Positions 35,899-48,217 of a DNA stretch of 64,000 bases are shown here, one piece after another. Numbering within the stretch: position 1 is the stretch's first letter; each line of letters begins with the position of its first letter. Position numbers and translations under genes: made by a program. Below the pieces are notes generated by a model that made no database searches, was not told where the DNA came from, and saw only the letters and a list, made by a program, of their open reading frames with translations. Source of the stretch: Euwallacea fornicatus. Its lineage: Eukaryota; Arthropoda; Insecta; Coleoptera; Curculionidae. The DNA lies in assembly GCF_040115645.1 (NCBI RefSeq), contig NW_027096030.1:124001-188000 (forward strand), in the 5' to 3' direction.

Positions 35899-36426
35899 GA
35901 CACTTTGTTTAACAAATTTGGTCCTCATTTGCCGAAGTTATCGAGCTTCAAAGTTTGAAAAGTCACACAAGTTGTGTGTTTGAGCACATAAAGTACTATT
36001 TTTTTTGGAGATTCAACAAGATGCAATCATGATGAGGTGTGACATCTTCAAAATCTCGTCGAGCTGATTAATTTGACACTTTGTTTAAGGAATTTGGTAC
36101 TCATTTTCCGAAGTTATCGAGCTTCAAAATTTGAAAAGTCACACAAGTTGTGTGTTTGAACACATAAAGTACTATTTTTCTAGAAAATTCAACGTGATGC
36201 AATCATGATGTTTCATGTCATTTTAAAGATCTCGTCGATCCGATTAATTTGACACTTTGTTTAACAAATTTGGTCCTCATTTGCCGAAGTTATCGAGCTT
36301 CAAAGTTTGAAAAGTCACACAAGTTGTGTGTTTGAGCACATAAAGTACTATTTTTTTTGGAGATTCAACAAGATGCAATCATGATGAGGTGTGACATCTT
36401 CAAAATCTCGTCGAGCTGATTAATTT
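35899..36426 (+). repeat. Three monomers between the local duplication and cassette copy 4
   Basis: A GGAGATTC monomer, a GAACAC/CTAGAAAATTC monomer and another GGAGATTC monomer form one and a half of the dimers seen at 19179. Nothing else is visible here. Confidence 0.78.
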
Positions 36427-37306
36427 GACACTTTCTTTAAGGAATTTGGTACTCATTTTCCGAAGTTATCGAGCTTCAAAATTTGAAAAGTCACACAAGT
36501 TGTGTGTTTCAGCACATAAAGTACTATTTTTTTTGGAAATTCAACAAGATGTAATCATGATGTTTCATGTCATTTTAAAGATCTCGTCGAGCCGATTAAT
36601 TTGACACTTTGTTTAACAAATTTGGTCCTCATTTGCCGAAGTTATCGAGATTCAAAGTTTGAAAAATCACACAAGTTGTGTGTTTGAGCACATAAAGTAC
36701 TATTTTACTTAAAAATTCAACAAGATGCAATCATGATGTGTTGTGACATCTTCAAAATCTCGTTGAGGTGATTAATTTGACACTTTGTTTAAGGAATTTG
36801 GTACTCACTTGCCGAAGTTATCGAGCTTCAAAATTTGAAAAGTCCCACAAGTTGTGTGTTTGAGCTCATAAAGTACTATTTTTCTAGGAAATTCAACAAG
36901 ATGCAATCATGATGTGTTGTGTCATCTTTAAAATCTCGTCGAGCTGATTAATTTGACACTTTCTTTAAGGAATTTGGTACTCATTTTCCGAAGTTATCGA
37001 GCTTCAAAATTTGAAAAGTCACACAAGTTGTGTGTTTGGGCACATAAAGTACTATTTTTCTTGGAAATTCAACAAGATGCAATCATGATGAGGTGTGACA
37101 TCTTCAAAATCTCGTCGAGCTGATTAATTTGACACTTTCTTTAAGGAATTTGGTACTCATTTTCCGAAGTTATCGAGCTTCAAAATTTGAAAAGTCACAC
37201 AAGTTGTGTGTTTGAGCACATAAAGTACTATTTTTTTTGGAAACTCAACAAGATGCAATCATGATGTGTTGTGTCATCTTTATAATCTCGTCGAGGTGAT
37301 TAATTT
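36427..37306 (+). repeat. Five-monomer cassette, copy 4
   Basis: Same order as the copies at 20235, 29035 and 33435; 2992 bp (17 monomers) after copy 3. Confidence 0.83.
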
Positions 37307-39770
37307 GATACTTTGTTTAACAAATTTGGTCCTCATTTGCCGAAGTTATCGAGCTTCAAAGTTTGAAAAGTCACACAAGTTGTGTGTTTGAGCACATAAA
37401 GTACTATTTTACTTAAAAATTCAACAAGATGCAATCATGATGTGTTGTGACATCTTCAAAATCTCGTCGAGCTGATTAATTTGACACTTTGTTTAAGGAA
37501 TTTGGTACTCATTTTCCGAAGTTATCGAGCTTCAAAATTTGAAAAGTCACACAAGTTGTGTGTTTGAACACATAAAGTACTATTTTTCTAGGAAATTCAA
37601 CAAGATGCAATCATGATGTGTTGTGTCATCTTTAAAATCTCGTCGAGCTGATTAATTTGACACTTTCTTTAAGGAATTTGGTACTCATTTTCCGAAGTTA
37701 TCGAGCTTCAAAATTTGAAAAGTCACACAAGTTGTGTGTTTGGGCACATAAAGTACTATATTTCTTGGAAATTCAACAAGATGCAATCATGATGAGGTGT
37801 GACATCTTCAAAATCTCGTCGAGCTGATTAATTTGACACTTTCTTTAAGGAATTTGGTACTCATTTTCCGAAGTTATCGAGCTTCAAAGTTTGAAAAGTC
37901 ACACAAGTTGTGTGTTTGAGCACATAAAGTACTATTTTACTTAAAAATTCAACAAGATGCAATCATGATGTGTTGTGACATCTTCAAAATCTCGTTGAGG
38001 TGATTAATTTGACACTTTGTTTAAGGAATTTGGTACTCACTTGCCGAAGTTATCGAGCTTCAAAATTTGAAAAGTCCCACAAGTTGTGTGTTTGAGCTCA
38101 TAAAGTACTATTTTTCTAGGAAATTCAACAAGATGCAATCATGATGAGTTGTGACATCTTCAAAATCTCGTCGAGCTGATTAATTTGACACTTTGTTTAA
38201 CAAATTTGGTCCTCATTTGCCGAAGTTATCGAGCTTCGAAATTTGAAAAGTCACACAAGTTGTGTGTTTGGGCACATAAAGTACTATTTTTTTTGGAAAT
38301 TCAACAAGATGTAATCATGATGAGTTGTGACATCTTCAAAATCTCGTCGAGCTGATTAATTTGACACTTTCTTTAAGGAATTTGGTACTCATTTTCCGAA
38401 GTTATCGAGCTTCAAAATTTGAAAAGTCACACAAGCTGTGTGTTTGAGCACATAAAGTACTATTTTTTTTGGAGATTCAACAAGATGCAACCATGATGAG
38501 GTGTGACATCTTCAAAATCTCGTCGAGCTGATTAATTTGACACTTTCTTTAAGGAATTTGGTACTCATTTTCCGAAGTTATCGAGCTTCAAAATTTGAAA
38601 AGTCACACAAGTTGTGTGTTTGAGCACATAAAGTACTATTTTTCTTAAAAATTCAACAAGATGCAATCATGATGTGTTGTGACATCTTCAAAATCTCGTT
38701 GAGGTGATTAATTTGACACTTTGTTTAAGGAATTTGGTACTCACTTGCCGAAGTTATCGAGCTTCAAAATTTGAAAAGTCCCACAAGTTGTGTGTTTGGG
38801 CACATAAAGTACTATTTTTCTTGGAAATTCAACAAGATGCAATCATGATGTGTTGTGTCATCTTTAAAATCTCGTCGAGCTGATTAATTTGACACTTTGT
38901 TTAACAAATTTGGTCCTCATTTGCCGAAGTTATCGAGCTTCAAAGTTTGAAAAGTCACACAAGTTGTGTGTTTGAGCACATAAAGTACTATTTTTCTAGA
39001 AAATTCAACGTGATGCAATGATGATGTTTCATGTCATTTTAAAGATCTCGTCGATCCGATTAATTTGACACTTTGTTTAACAAATTTGGTCCTCATTTGC
39101 CGAAGTTATCGAGCTTCAAAGTTTGAAAAGTCACACAAGTTGTGTGTTTGAGCACATAAAGTACTATTTTTCTTAAAAATTCAACAAGATGCAATCATGA
39201 TGTGTTGTGACATCTTTAAAATCTCGTCGAGCTGATTAATTTGACACTTTGTTTAACAAATTTGGTCCTCATTTGCCGAAGTTATCGAGCTTCAAAGTTT
39301 GAAAAGTCACACAAGTTGTGTGTTTGAACACATAAAGTACTATTTTTCTAGAAAATTCAACGTGATGCAATCATGATGTTTCATGTCATTTTAAAGATCT
39401 CGTCGATCCGATTAATTTGACACTTTGTTTAACAAATTTGGTCCTCATTTGCCGAAGTTATCGAGCTTCGAAATTTGAAAAGTCACACAAGTTGTGTGTT
39501 TGGGCACATAAAGTACTATTTTTTTTGGAAATTCAACAAGATGTAATCATGATGAGTTGTGACATCTTCAAAATCTCGTCGAGCTGATTAATTTGACACT
39601 TTCTTTAAGGAATTTGGTACTCATTTTCCGAAGTTATCGAGCTTCAAAATTTGAAAAGTCACACAAGTTGTGTGTTTGAGCACATAAAGTACTATTTTTT
39701 TTGGAAACTCAACAAGATGCAATCATGATGTGGTGTGTCATCTTTATAATCTCGTCGAGCTGATTAATTT
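37307..39770 (+). repeat. Region C, right end: 14 monomers
   Basis: Contains TTCGAAATTTG monomers at 38233 and 39465 (7 monomers apart) and the GCAATGATGATG monomer at 39015, 38 monomers after 32327. A private ACTATATTTCTTGG lies near 37756. The last monomer before 39771 is a GGAAACTC/TTTATAATC type with GTGGTGTGTC, which also precedes the region D copies at 42586 and 44698. Confidence 0.78.
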
Positions 39771-42585
39771 GACACTTTGTTTAAGAAATTTGGTACTCAT
39801 TTGCCGAAGTTATCGAGCTTCAAAGTTTGAAAAGTCACACAAGTTGTGTGTTTGAGCACATAAAGTACTATTTTTTTTGGAGATTCAACAAGATGCAACC
39901 ATGATGAGGTGTGACATCTTCAAAATCTCGTCGAGCTGATTAATTTGACATTTTGTTTAACAAATTTGGTCCTCACTTGCCGAAGTTATCGAGCTTCAAA
40001 GTTTGAAAAGTCACACAAGTTGTGTGTTTGAGCACATAAAGTACTATTTTTCTAGAAAATTCAACGTGATGCAATCATGATGTTTCATGTCATTTTAAAG
40101 ATCTCGTCGATCCGATTAATTTGACACTTTGTTTAACAAATTTGGTCCTCATTTGCCGAAGTTATCGAGCTTCAAAATTTGAAAAGTCACACAAGTTGTG
40201 TGTTTGAGCACATAAAGTACTATTTTTTTTGGAAATTCAACAAGATGTAATCATGATGAGTTGTGACATCTTCAAAATCTCGTCGAGCTGATTAATTTGA
40301 CACTTTCTTTAAGGAATTTGGTACTCATTTTCCGAAGTTATCGAGCTTCAAAATTTGAAAAGTCACACAAGTTGTGTGTTTGGGCACATAAAGTACTATT
40401 TTTCTTGGAAATTCAACACGATGCAATCATGATGAGGTGTGACATCTTCAAAATCTCGTCGAGCTGATTAATTTGACACTTTCTTTAAGGAATTTGGTAC
40501 TCATTTTCCGAAGTTATCGAGCTTCAAAATTTGAAAGTCACACAAGTTGTGTGTTTGAGCTCATAAAGTACTATTTTTCTAGGAAATTCAACAAGATGCA
40601 ATCATGATGTGTTGTGTCATCTTTAAAATCTCGTCGAGCTGATTAATTTGACACTTTCTTTAAGGAATTTGGTACTCATTTTCCGAAGTTATCGAGCTTC
40701 AAAATTTGAAAAGTCACACAAGTTGTGTGTTTGGGCACATAAAGTACTATTTTTCTTGGAAATTCAACAAGATGCAATCATGATGAGGTGTGACATCTTC
40801 AAAATCTCGTCGAGCTGATTAATTTGACACTTTCTTTAAGGAATTTGGTACTCATTTTCCGAAGTTATCGAGCTTCAAAATTTGAAAAGTCACACAAGTT
40901 GTGTGTTTGAGCACATAAAGTAGTATTTTTTTTGGAAACTCAACAAGATGCAATCATGATGTGTTGTGTCATCTTTATAATCTCGTCGAGGTGATTAATT
41001 TGATACTTTGTTTAACAAATTTGGTCCTCATTTGCCGAAGTTATCGAGCTTCAAAATTTGAAAAGTCACAAAAGTTGTGTGTTTGGGCACATAAAGTACT
41101 ATTTTTCTTGGAAATTCAACAAGATGCAATCATGATGTGTTGTGTCATCTTTAAAATCTCGTCGAGCTGATTAATTTGACACTTTGTTTAACAAATTTGG
41201 TCCTCATTTGCCGAAGTTATCGAGCTTCAAAGTTTGAAAAGTCACACAAGTTGTGTGTTTGAGCACATAAAGTACTATTTTTCCAGAAAATTCAACGTGA
41301 TGCAATCATGATGTTTCAAGTCATTTTAAAGATCTCGTCGATCCGATTAATTTGACACTTTGTTTAACAAATTTGGTCCTCATTTGCCGAAGTTATCGAG
41401 CTTCAAAGTTTGAAAAGTCACACAAGTTGTGTGTTTGAGCACATAAAGTACTATTTTTCTTAAAAATTCAACAAGATGCAATCATGATGTGTTGTGACAT
41501 CTTTAAAATCTCGTCGAGCTGATTAATTTGACACTTTGTTTAACAAATTTGGTCCTCATTTGCCGAAGTTATCGAGCTTCAAAGTTTGAAAAGTCACACA
41601 AGTTGTGTGTTTGAACACATAAAGTACTATTTTTCTAGAAAATTCAACGTGATGCAATCATTATGTTTCATGTCATTTTAAAGATCTCGTCGATCCGATT
41701 AATTTGACACTTTGTTTAACAAATTTGGTCCTCATTTGCCGAAGTTATCGAGCTTCAAAGTTTGAAAAGTCACACAAGTTGTGTGTTTGAGCACATAAAG
41801 TACTATTTTTTTTGGAGATTCAACAAGATGCAATCATGATGAGGTGTGACATCTTCAAAATCTCGTCGAGCTGATTAATTTGACACTTTGTTTAAGGAAT
41901 TTGGTACTCATTTTCCGAAGTTATCGAGCTTCAAAATTTGAAAAGTCACACAAGTTGTGTGTTTGAACACATAAAGTACTATTTTTCTAGAAAATTCAAC
42001 GTGATGCAATCATTATGTTTCATGTCATTTTAAAGATCTCGTCGATCCGATTAATTTGACACTTTGTTTAACAAATTTGGTCCGCATTTGCCGAAGTTAT
42101 CGAGCTTCAAAGTTTGAAAAGTCACACAAGTTGTGTGTTGGAGCACATAAAGTACTATTTTTTTTGGAGATTCAACAAGATGCAATCATGATGAGGTGTG
42201 ACATCTTCAAAATCTCGTCGAGCTGATTAATTTGACACTTTCTTTAAGGAATTTGGTACTCATTTTCCGAAGTTATCGAGCTTCAAAATTTGAAAAGTCA
42301 CACAAGTTGTGTGTTTCAGCACATAAAGTACTATTTTTTTTGGAAATTCAACAAGATGTAATCATGATGTTTCATGTCATTTTAAAGATCTCGTCGAGCC
42401 GATTAATTTGACACTTTGTTTAACAAATTTGGTCCTCATTTGCCGAAGTTATCGAGATTCAAAGTTTGAAAAATCACACAAGTTGTGTGTTTGAGCACAT
42501 AAAGTACTATTGTTTTTGGAAACTCAACAAGATGCAATCATGATGTGGTGTGTCATCTTTATAATCTCGTCGAGCTGATTAATTT
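39771..42585 (+). repeat. Region D copy 1 (16 monomers, 2815 bp)
   Basis: Starts with TTTAAGAAATTTGGTACTC and GCAACCATG, then the GACATTTTG monomer (39947), the AAAATTTG/TAATCATG monomer and the GGGCAC/CAACACGATG monomer. This is the same order as HOR-A around 2639-3342. It is one base short because of TTTGAAAGTC near 40536. Private changes include AAAGTAGTA near 40920, TTTCAAGTC near 41317 and GTCCGCATTTG near 42082. Confidence 0.83.
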
Positions 42586-44697
42586 GACACTTTGTTTAAG
42601 AAATTTGGTACTCATTTGCCGAAGTTATCGAGCTTCAAAGTTTGAAAAGTCACACAAGTTGTGTGTTTGAGCACATAAAGTACTATTTTTTTTGGAGATT
42701 CAACAAGATGCAACCATGATGAGGTGTGACATCTTCAAAATCTCGTCGAGCTGATTAATTTGACATTTTGTTTAACAAATTTGGTCCTCACTTGCCGAAG
42801 TTATCGAGCTTCAAAGTTTGAAAAGTCACACAAGTTGTGTGTTTGAGCACATAAAGTACTATTTTTCTAGAAAATTCAACGTGATGCAATCATGATGTTT
42901 CATGTCATTTTAAAGATCTCGTCGATCCGATTAATTTGACACTTTGTTTAACAAATTTGGTCCTCATTTGCCGAAGTTATCGAGCTTCAAAATTTGAAAA
43001 GTCACACAAGTTGTGTGTTTGAGCACATAAAGTACTATTTTTTTTGGAAATTCAACAAGATGTAATCATGATGAGTTGTGACATCTTCAAAATCTCGTCG
43101 AGCTGATTAATTTGACACTTTCTTTAAGGAATTTGGTACTCATTTTCCGAAGTTATCGAGCTTCAAAATTTGAAAAGTCACACAAGTTGTGTGTTTGGGC
43201 ACATAAAGTACTATTTTTCTTGGAAATTCAACACGATGCAATCATGATGAGGTGTGACATCTTCAAAATCTCGTCGAGCTGATTAATTTGACACTTTCTT
43301 TAAGGAATTTGGTACTCATTTTCCGAAGTTATCGAGCTTCAAAATTTGAAAAGTCACACAAGTTGTGTGTTTGGGCACATAAAGTACTATTTTTCTTGGA
43401 AATTCAACAAGATGCAATCATGATGAGGTGTGACATCTTCAAAATCTCGTCGAGCTGATTAATTTGACACTTTCTTTAAGGAATTTGGTACTCATTTTCC
43501 GAAGTTATCGAGCTTCAAAATTTGAAAAGTCACACAAGCTGTGTGTTTGAGCACATAAAGTACTATTTTTTTTGGAAACTCAACAAGATGCAATCATGAT
43601 GTGTTGTGTCATCTTTATAATCTCGTCGAGCTGATTAATTTGACACTTTGTTTAACAAATTTGGTCCTCATTTGCCGAAGTTATCGAGCTTCAAAGTTTG
43701 AAAAGTCACACAAGTTGTGTGTTTGAGCACATAAAGTACTATTTTTTTTGGAGATTCAACAAGATGCAATCATGATGAGGTGTGACATCTTCAAAATCTC
43801 GTCGAGCTGATTAATTTGACACTTTGTTTAAGGAATTTGGTACTCATTTTCCGAAGTTATCGAGCTTCAAAATTTGAAAAGTCACAAAAGTTGTGTGTTT
43901 GAGCACATAAAGTACTATTTTTCTTAAAAATTCAACAAGATGCAATCATGATGTGTTGTGTCATCTTTAAAATCTCGTCGAGCTGATTAATTTGACACTT
44001 TGTTTAACAAATTTGGTCCTCATTTGCCGAAGTTATCGAGCTTCAAAGTTTGAAAAGTCACACAAGTTGTGTGTTTGGGCACATAAAGTACTATTTTTCT
44101 TGGAAATTCAACAAGATGCAATCATGATGAGGTGTGACATCTTCAAAATCTCGTCGAGCTGATTAATTTGACACTTTCTTTAAGGAATTTGGTACTCATT
44201 TTCCGAAGTTATCGAGCTTCAAAGTTTGAAAAGTCACACAAGTTGTGTGTTTGAGCACATAAAGTACTATTTTTTTTGGAGATTCAACAAGATGCAATCA
44301 TGATGAGGTGTGACATCTTCAAAATCTCGTCGAGCTGATTAATTTGACACTTTCTTTAAGGAATTTGGTACTCATTTTCCGAAGTTATCGAGCTTCAAAA
44401 TTTGAAAAGTCACACAAGTTGTGTGTTTCAGCACATAAAGTACTATTTTTTTTGGAAATTCAACAAGATGTAATCATGATGTTTCATGTCATTTTAAAGA
44501 TCTCGTCGAGCCGATTAATTTGACACTTTGTTTAACAAATTTGGTCCTCATTTGCCGAAGTTATCGAGATTCAAAGTTTGAAAAATCACACAAGTTGTGT
44601 GTTTGAGCACATAAAGTACTATTTTTTTTGGAAACTCAACAAGATGCAATCATGATGTGGTGTGTCATCTTTATAATCTCGTCGAGCTGATTAATTT
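42586..44697 (+). repeat. Region D copy 2 (12 monomers, 2112 bp)
   Basis: The five-monomer start matches copy 1 and HOR-A. The sixth monomer has GCTGTG joined to GGAAACTC and TTTATAATC, a combination absent from HOR-A. A CAGCAC monomer follows at 44346. Confidence 0.82.
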
Positions 44698-47337
44698 GAC
44701 ACTTTGTTTAAGAAATTTGGTACATATTTGCCGAAGTTATCGAGCTTCAAAGTTTGAAAAGTCACACAAGTTGTGTGTTTGAGCACATAAAGTACTATTT
44801 TTTTTGGAGATTCAACAAGATGCAACCATGATGAGGTGTGACATCTTCAAAATCTCGTCGAGCTGATTAATTTGACATTTTGTTTAACAAATTTGGTCCT
44901 CACTTGCCGAAGTTATCGAGCTTCAAAGTTTGAAAAGTCACACAAGTTGTGTGTTTGAGCACATAAAGTACTATTTTTCTAGAAAATTCAACGTGATGCA
45001 ATCATGATGTTTCATGTCATTTTAAAGATCTCGTCGATCCGATTAATTTGACACTTTGTTTAACAAATTTGGTCCTCATTTGCCGAAGTTATCGAGCTTC
45101 AAAATTTGAAAAGTCACACAAGTTGTGTGTTTGAGCACATAAAGTACTATTTTTTTTGGAAATTCAACAAGATGTAATAATGATGAGTTGTGACATCTTC
45201 AAAATCTCGTCGAGCTGATTAATTTGACACTTTCTTTAAGGAATTTGGTACTCATTTTCCGAAGTTATCGAGCTTCAAAATTTGAAAAGTCACACAAGTT
45301 GTGTGTTTGGGCACATAAAGTACTATTTTTCTTGGAAATTCAACACGATGCAATCATGATGAGGTGTGACATCTTCAAAATCTCGTCGAGCTGATTAATT
45401 TGACACTTTCTTTAAGGAATTTGGTACTCATTTTCCGAAGTTATCGAGCTTCAAAATTTGAAAAGTCACACAAGTTGTGTGTTTGGGCACATAAAGTACT
45501 ATTTTTCTTGGAAATTCAACAAGATGCAATCATGATGAGGTGTGACATCTTCAAAATCTCGTCGAGCTGATTAATTTGACACTTTCTTTAAGGAATTTGG
45601 TACTCATTTTCCGAAGTTATCGAGCTTCAAAATTTGAAAAGTCACACAAGCTGTGTGTTTGAGCACATAAAGTACTATTTTTTTTGGAAATTCAACAAGA
45701 TGTAATCATGATGAGTTGTGACATCTTCAAAATCTCGTCGAGCTGATTAATTTGACACTTTCTTTAAGGAATTTGGTACTCATTTTCCGAAGTTATCGAG
45801 CTTCAAAATTTGAAAAGTCACACAAGTTGTGTGTTTGGGCACATAAAGTACTATTTTTCTTGGAAATTCAACACGATGCAATCATGATGAGGTGTGACAT
45901 CTTCAAAATCTCGTCGAGCTGATTAATTTGACACTTTCTTTAAGGAATTTGGTACTCATTTTCCGAAGTTATCGAGCTTCAAAATTTGAAAAGTCACACA
46001 AGCTGTGTGTTTGAGCACATAAAGTACTATTTTTTTTGGAAACTCAACAGGATGCAATCATGATGTGTTGTGTCATCTTTATAATCTCGTCGAGCTGATT
46101 AATTTGACACTTTGTTTAACAAATTTGGTCCTCATTTGCCGAAGTTATCGAGCTTCAAAGTTTGAAAAGTCACACAAGTTGTGTGTTTGAGCACATAAAG
46201 TACTATTTTTTTTGGAGATTCAACAAGATGCAATCATGATGAGGTGTGACATCTTCAAAATCTCGTCGAGCTGATTAATTTGACACTTTGTTTAAGGAAT
46301 TTGGTACTCATTTTCCGAAGTTATCGAGCTTCAAAATTTGAAAAGTCACAAAAGTTGTGTGTTTGGGCACATAAAGTACTATTTTTCTTGGAAATTCAAC
46401 AAGATGCAATCATGATGTGTTGTGTCATCTATAAAATCTCGTCGAGCTGATTAATTTGACACTTTGTTTAACAAATTTGGTCCTCATTTGCCGAAGTTAT
46501 CGAGCTTCAAAGTTTGAAAAGTCACACAAGTTGTGTGTTTGAGCACATAAAGTACTATTTTTCTAGAAAATTCAACGTGATGCAATCATGATGTTTCATG
46601 TCATTTTAAAGATCTCGGCGATCCGATTAATTTGACACTTTGTTTAACAAATTTGGTCCTCATTTGCCGAAGTTATCGAGCTTCAAAGTTTGAAAAGTCA
46701 CACAAGTTGTGTGTTTGAGCACATAAAGTACTATTTTTCTTAAAAATTCAACAAGATGCAATCATGATGTGTTGTGACATCTTTAAAATCTCGTCGAGCT
46801 GATTAATTTGACACTTTGTTTAACAAATTTGGTCCTCATTTGCCGAAGTTATCGAGCTTCAAAGTTTGAAAAGTCACACAAGTTGTGTGTTTGAACACAT
46901 AAAGTACTGTTTTTCTAGAAAATTCAACGTGATGCAATCATGATGTTTCATGTCATTTTAAAGATCTCGTCGATCCGATTAATTTGACACTTTGTTTAAC
47001 AAATTTGGTCCTCATTTGCCGAAGTTATCGAGCTTCAAAGTTTGAAAAGTCACACAAGTTGTGTGTTTGAGCACATAAAGTACTATTTTTTTTGGAGATT
47101 CAACAAGATGCAATCATGATGAGGTGTGACATCTTCAAAATCTCGTCGAGCTGATTAATTTGACACTTTGTTTAAGGAATTTGGTACTCATTTTCCGAAG
47201 TTATCGAGCTTCAAAATTTGAAAAGTCACACAAGTTGTGTGTTTGAACACATAAAGTACTATTTTTCTAGAAAATTCAACGTGATGCAATCATGATGTTT
47301 CAGGTCATTTTAAAGATCTCGTCGAGTCGATTAATTT
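44698..47337 (+). repeat. Region D copy 3 (15 monomers, 2640 bp)
   Basis: Monomers 1 to 6 match HOR-A most closely, including the GCTGTG monomer with TAATCATGATGAG. A GGGCAC/CAACACGATG monomer and a second GCTGTG monomer then repeat the local pair. Private changes include GTACATATTTGCC near 44720, GTAATAATGATG near 45175 and ATCTCGGCGATCC near 46612. Confidence 0.82.
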
Positions 47338-48217
47338 GACACTTTGTTTAACAAATTTGGTCCTCATTTGCCGAAGTTATCGAGATTCAAAGTTTGAAAA
47401 GTCACACAAGTTGTGTGTTTGAGCACATAAAGTACTATTTTTTTTGGAGATTCAACAAGATGCAACCATGATGAGGTGTGACATCTTCAAAATCTCGTCG
47501 AGCTGATTAATTTGACATTTTGTTTAACAAATTTGGTCCTCACTTGCCGAAGTTATCGAGCTTCAAAGTTTGAAAAGTCACACAAGTTGTGTGTTTGAGC
47601 ACATAAAGTACTATTTTTCTAGAAAATTCAACGTGATGCAATCATGATGTTTCATGTCATTTTAAAGATCTCGTCGATCCGATTAATTTGACACTTTGTT
47701 TAACAAATTTGGTCCTCATTTGCCGAAGTTATCGAGCTTCAAAATTTGAAAAGTCACACAAGTTGTGTGTTTGAGCACATAAAGTACTATTTTTTTTGGA
47801 AATTCAACAAGATGTAATCATGATGAGTTGTGACATCTTCAAAATCTCGTCGAGCTGATTAATTTGACACTTTCTTTAAGGAATTTGGTACTCATTTTCC
47901 GAAGTTATCGAGCTTCAAAATTTGAAAAGTCACACAAGTTGTGTGTTTGGGCACATAAAGTACTATTTTTCTTGGAAATTCAACACGATGCAATCATGAT
48001 GAGGTGTGACATCTTCAAAATCTCGTCGAGCTGATTAATTTGACACTTTCTTTAAGGAATTTGGTACTCATTTTCCGAAGTTATCGAGCTTCAAAATTTG
48101 AAAAGTCACACAAGTTGTGTGTTTGGGCACATAAAGTACTATTTTTCTTGGAAATTCAACAAGATGCAATCATGATGAGGTGTGACATCTTCAAAATCTC
48201 GTCGAGCTGATTAATTT
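47338..48217 (+). repeat. Region D copy 4, five monomers
   Basis: The first monomer is a join: it has GAGATTCAAAG and a TTTAAC 5' block but the GCAACCATG 3' block. It is followed by the GACATTTTG monomer (47514) and three more of the HOR-A order. The sequence then leaves the region D pattern. Confidence 0.8.
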
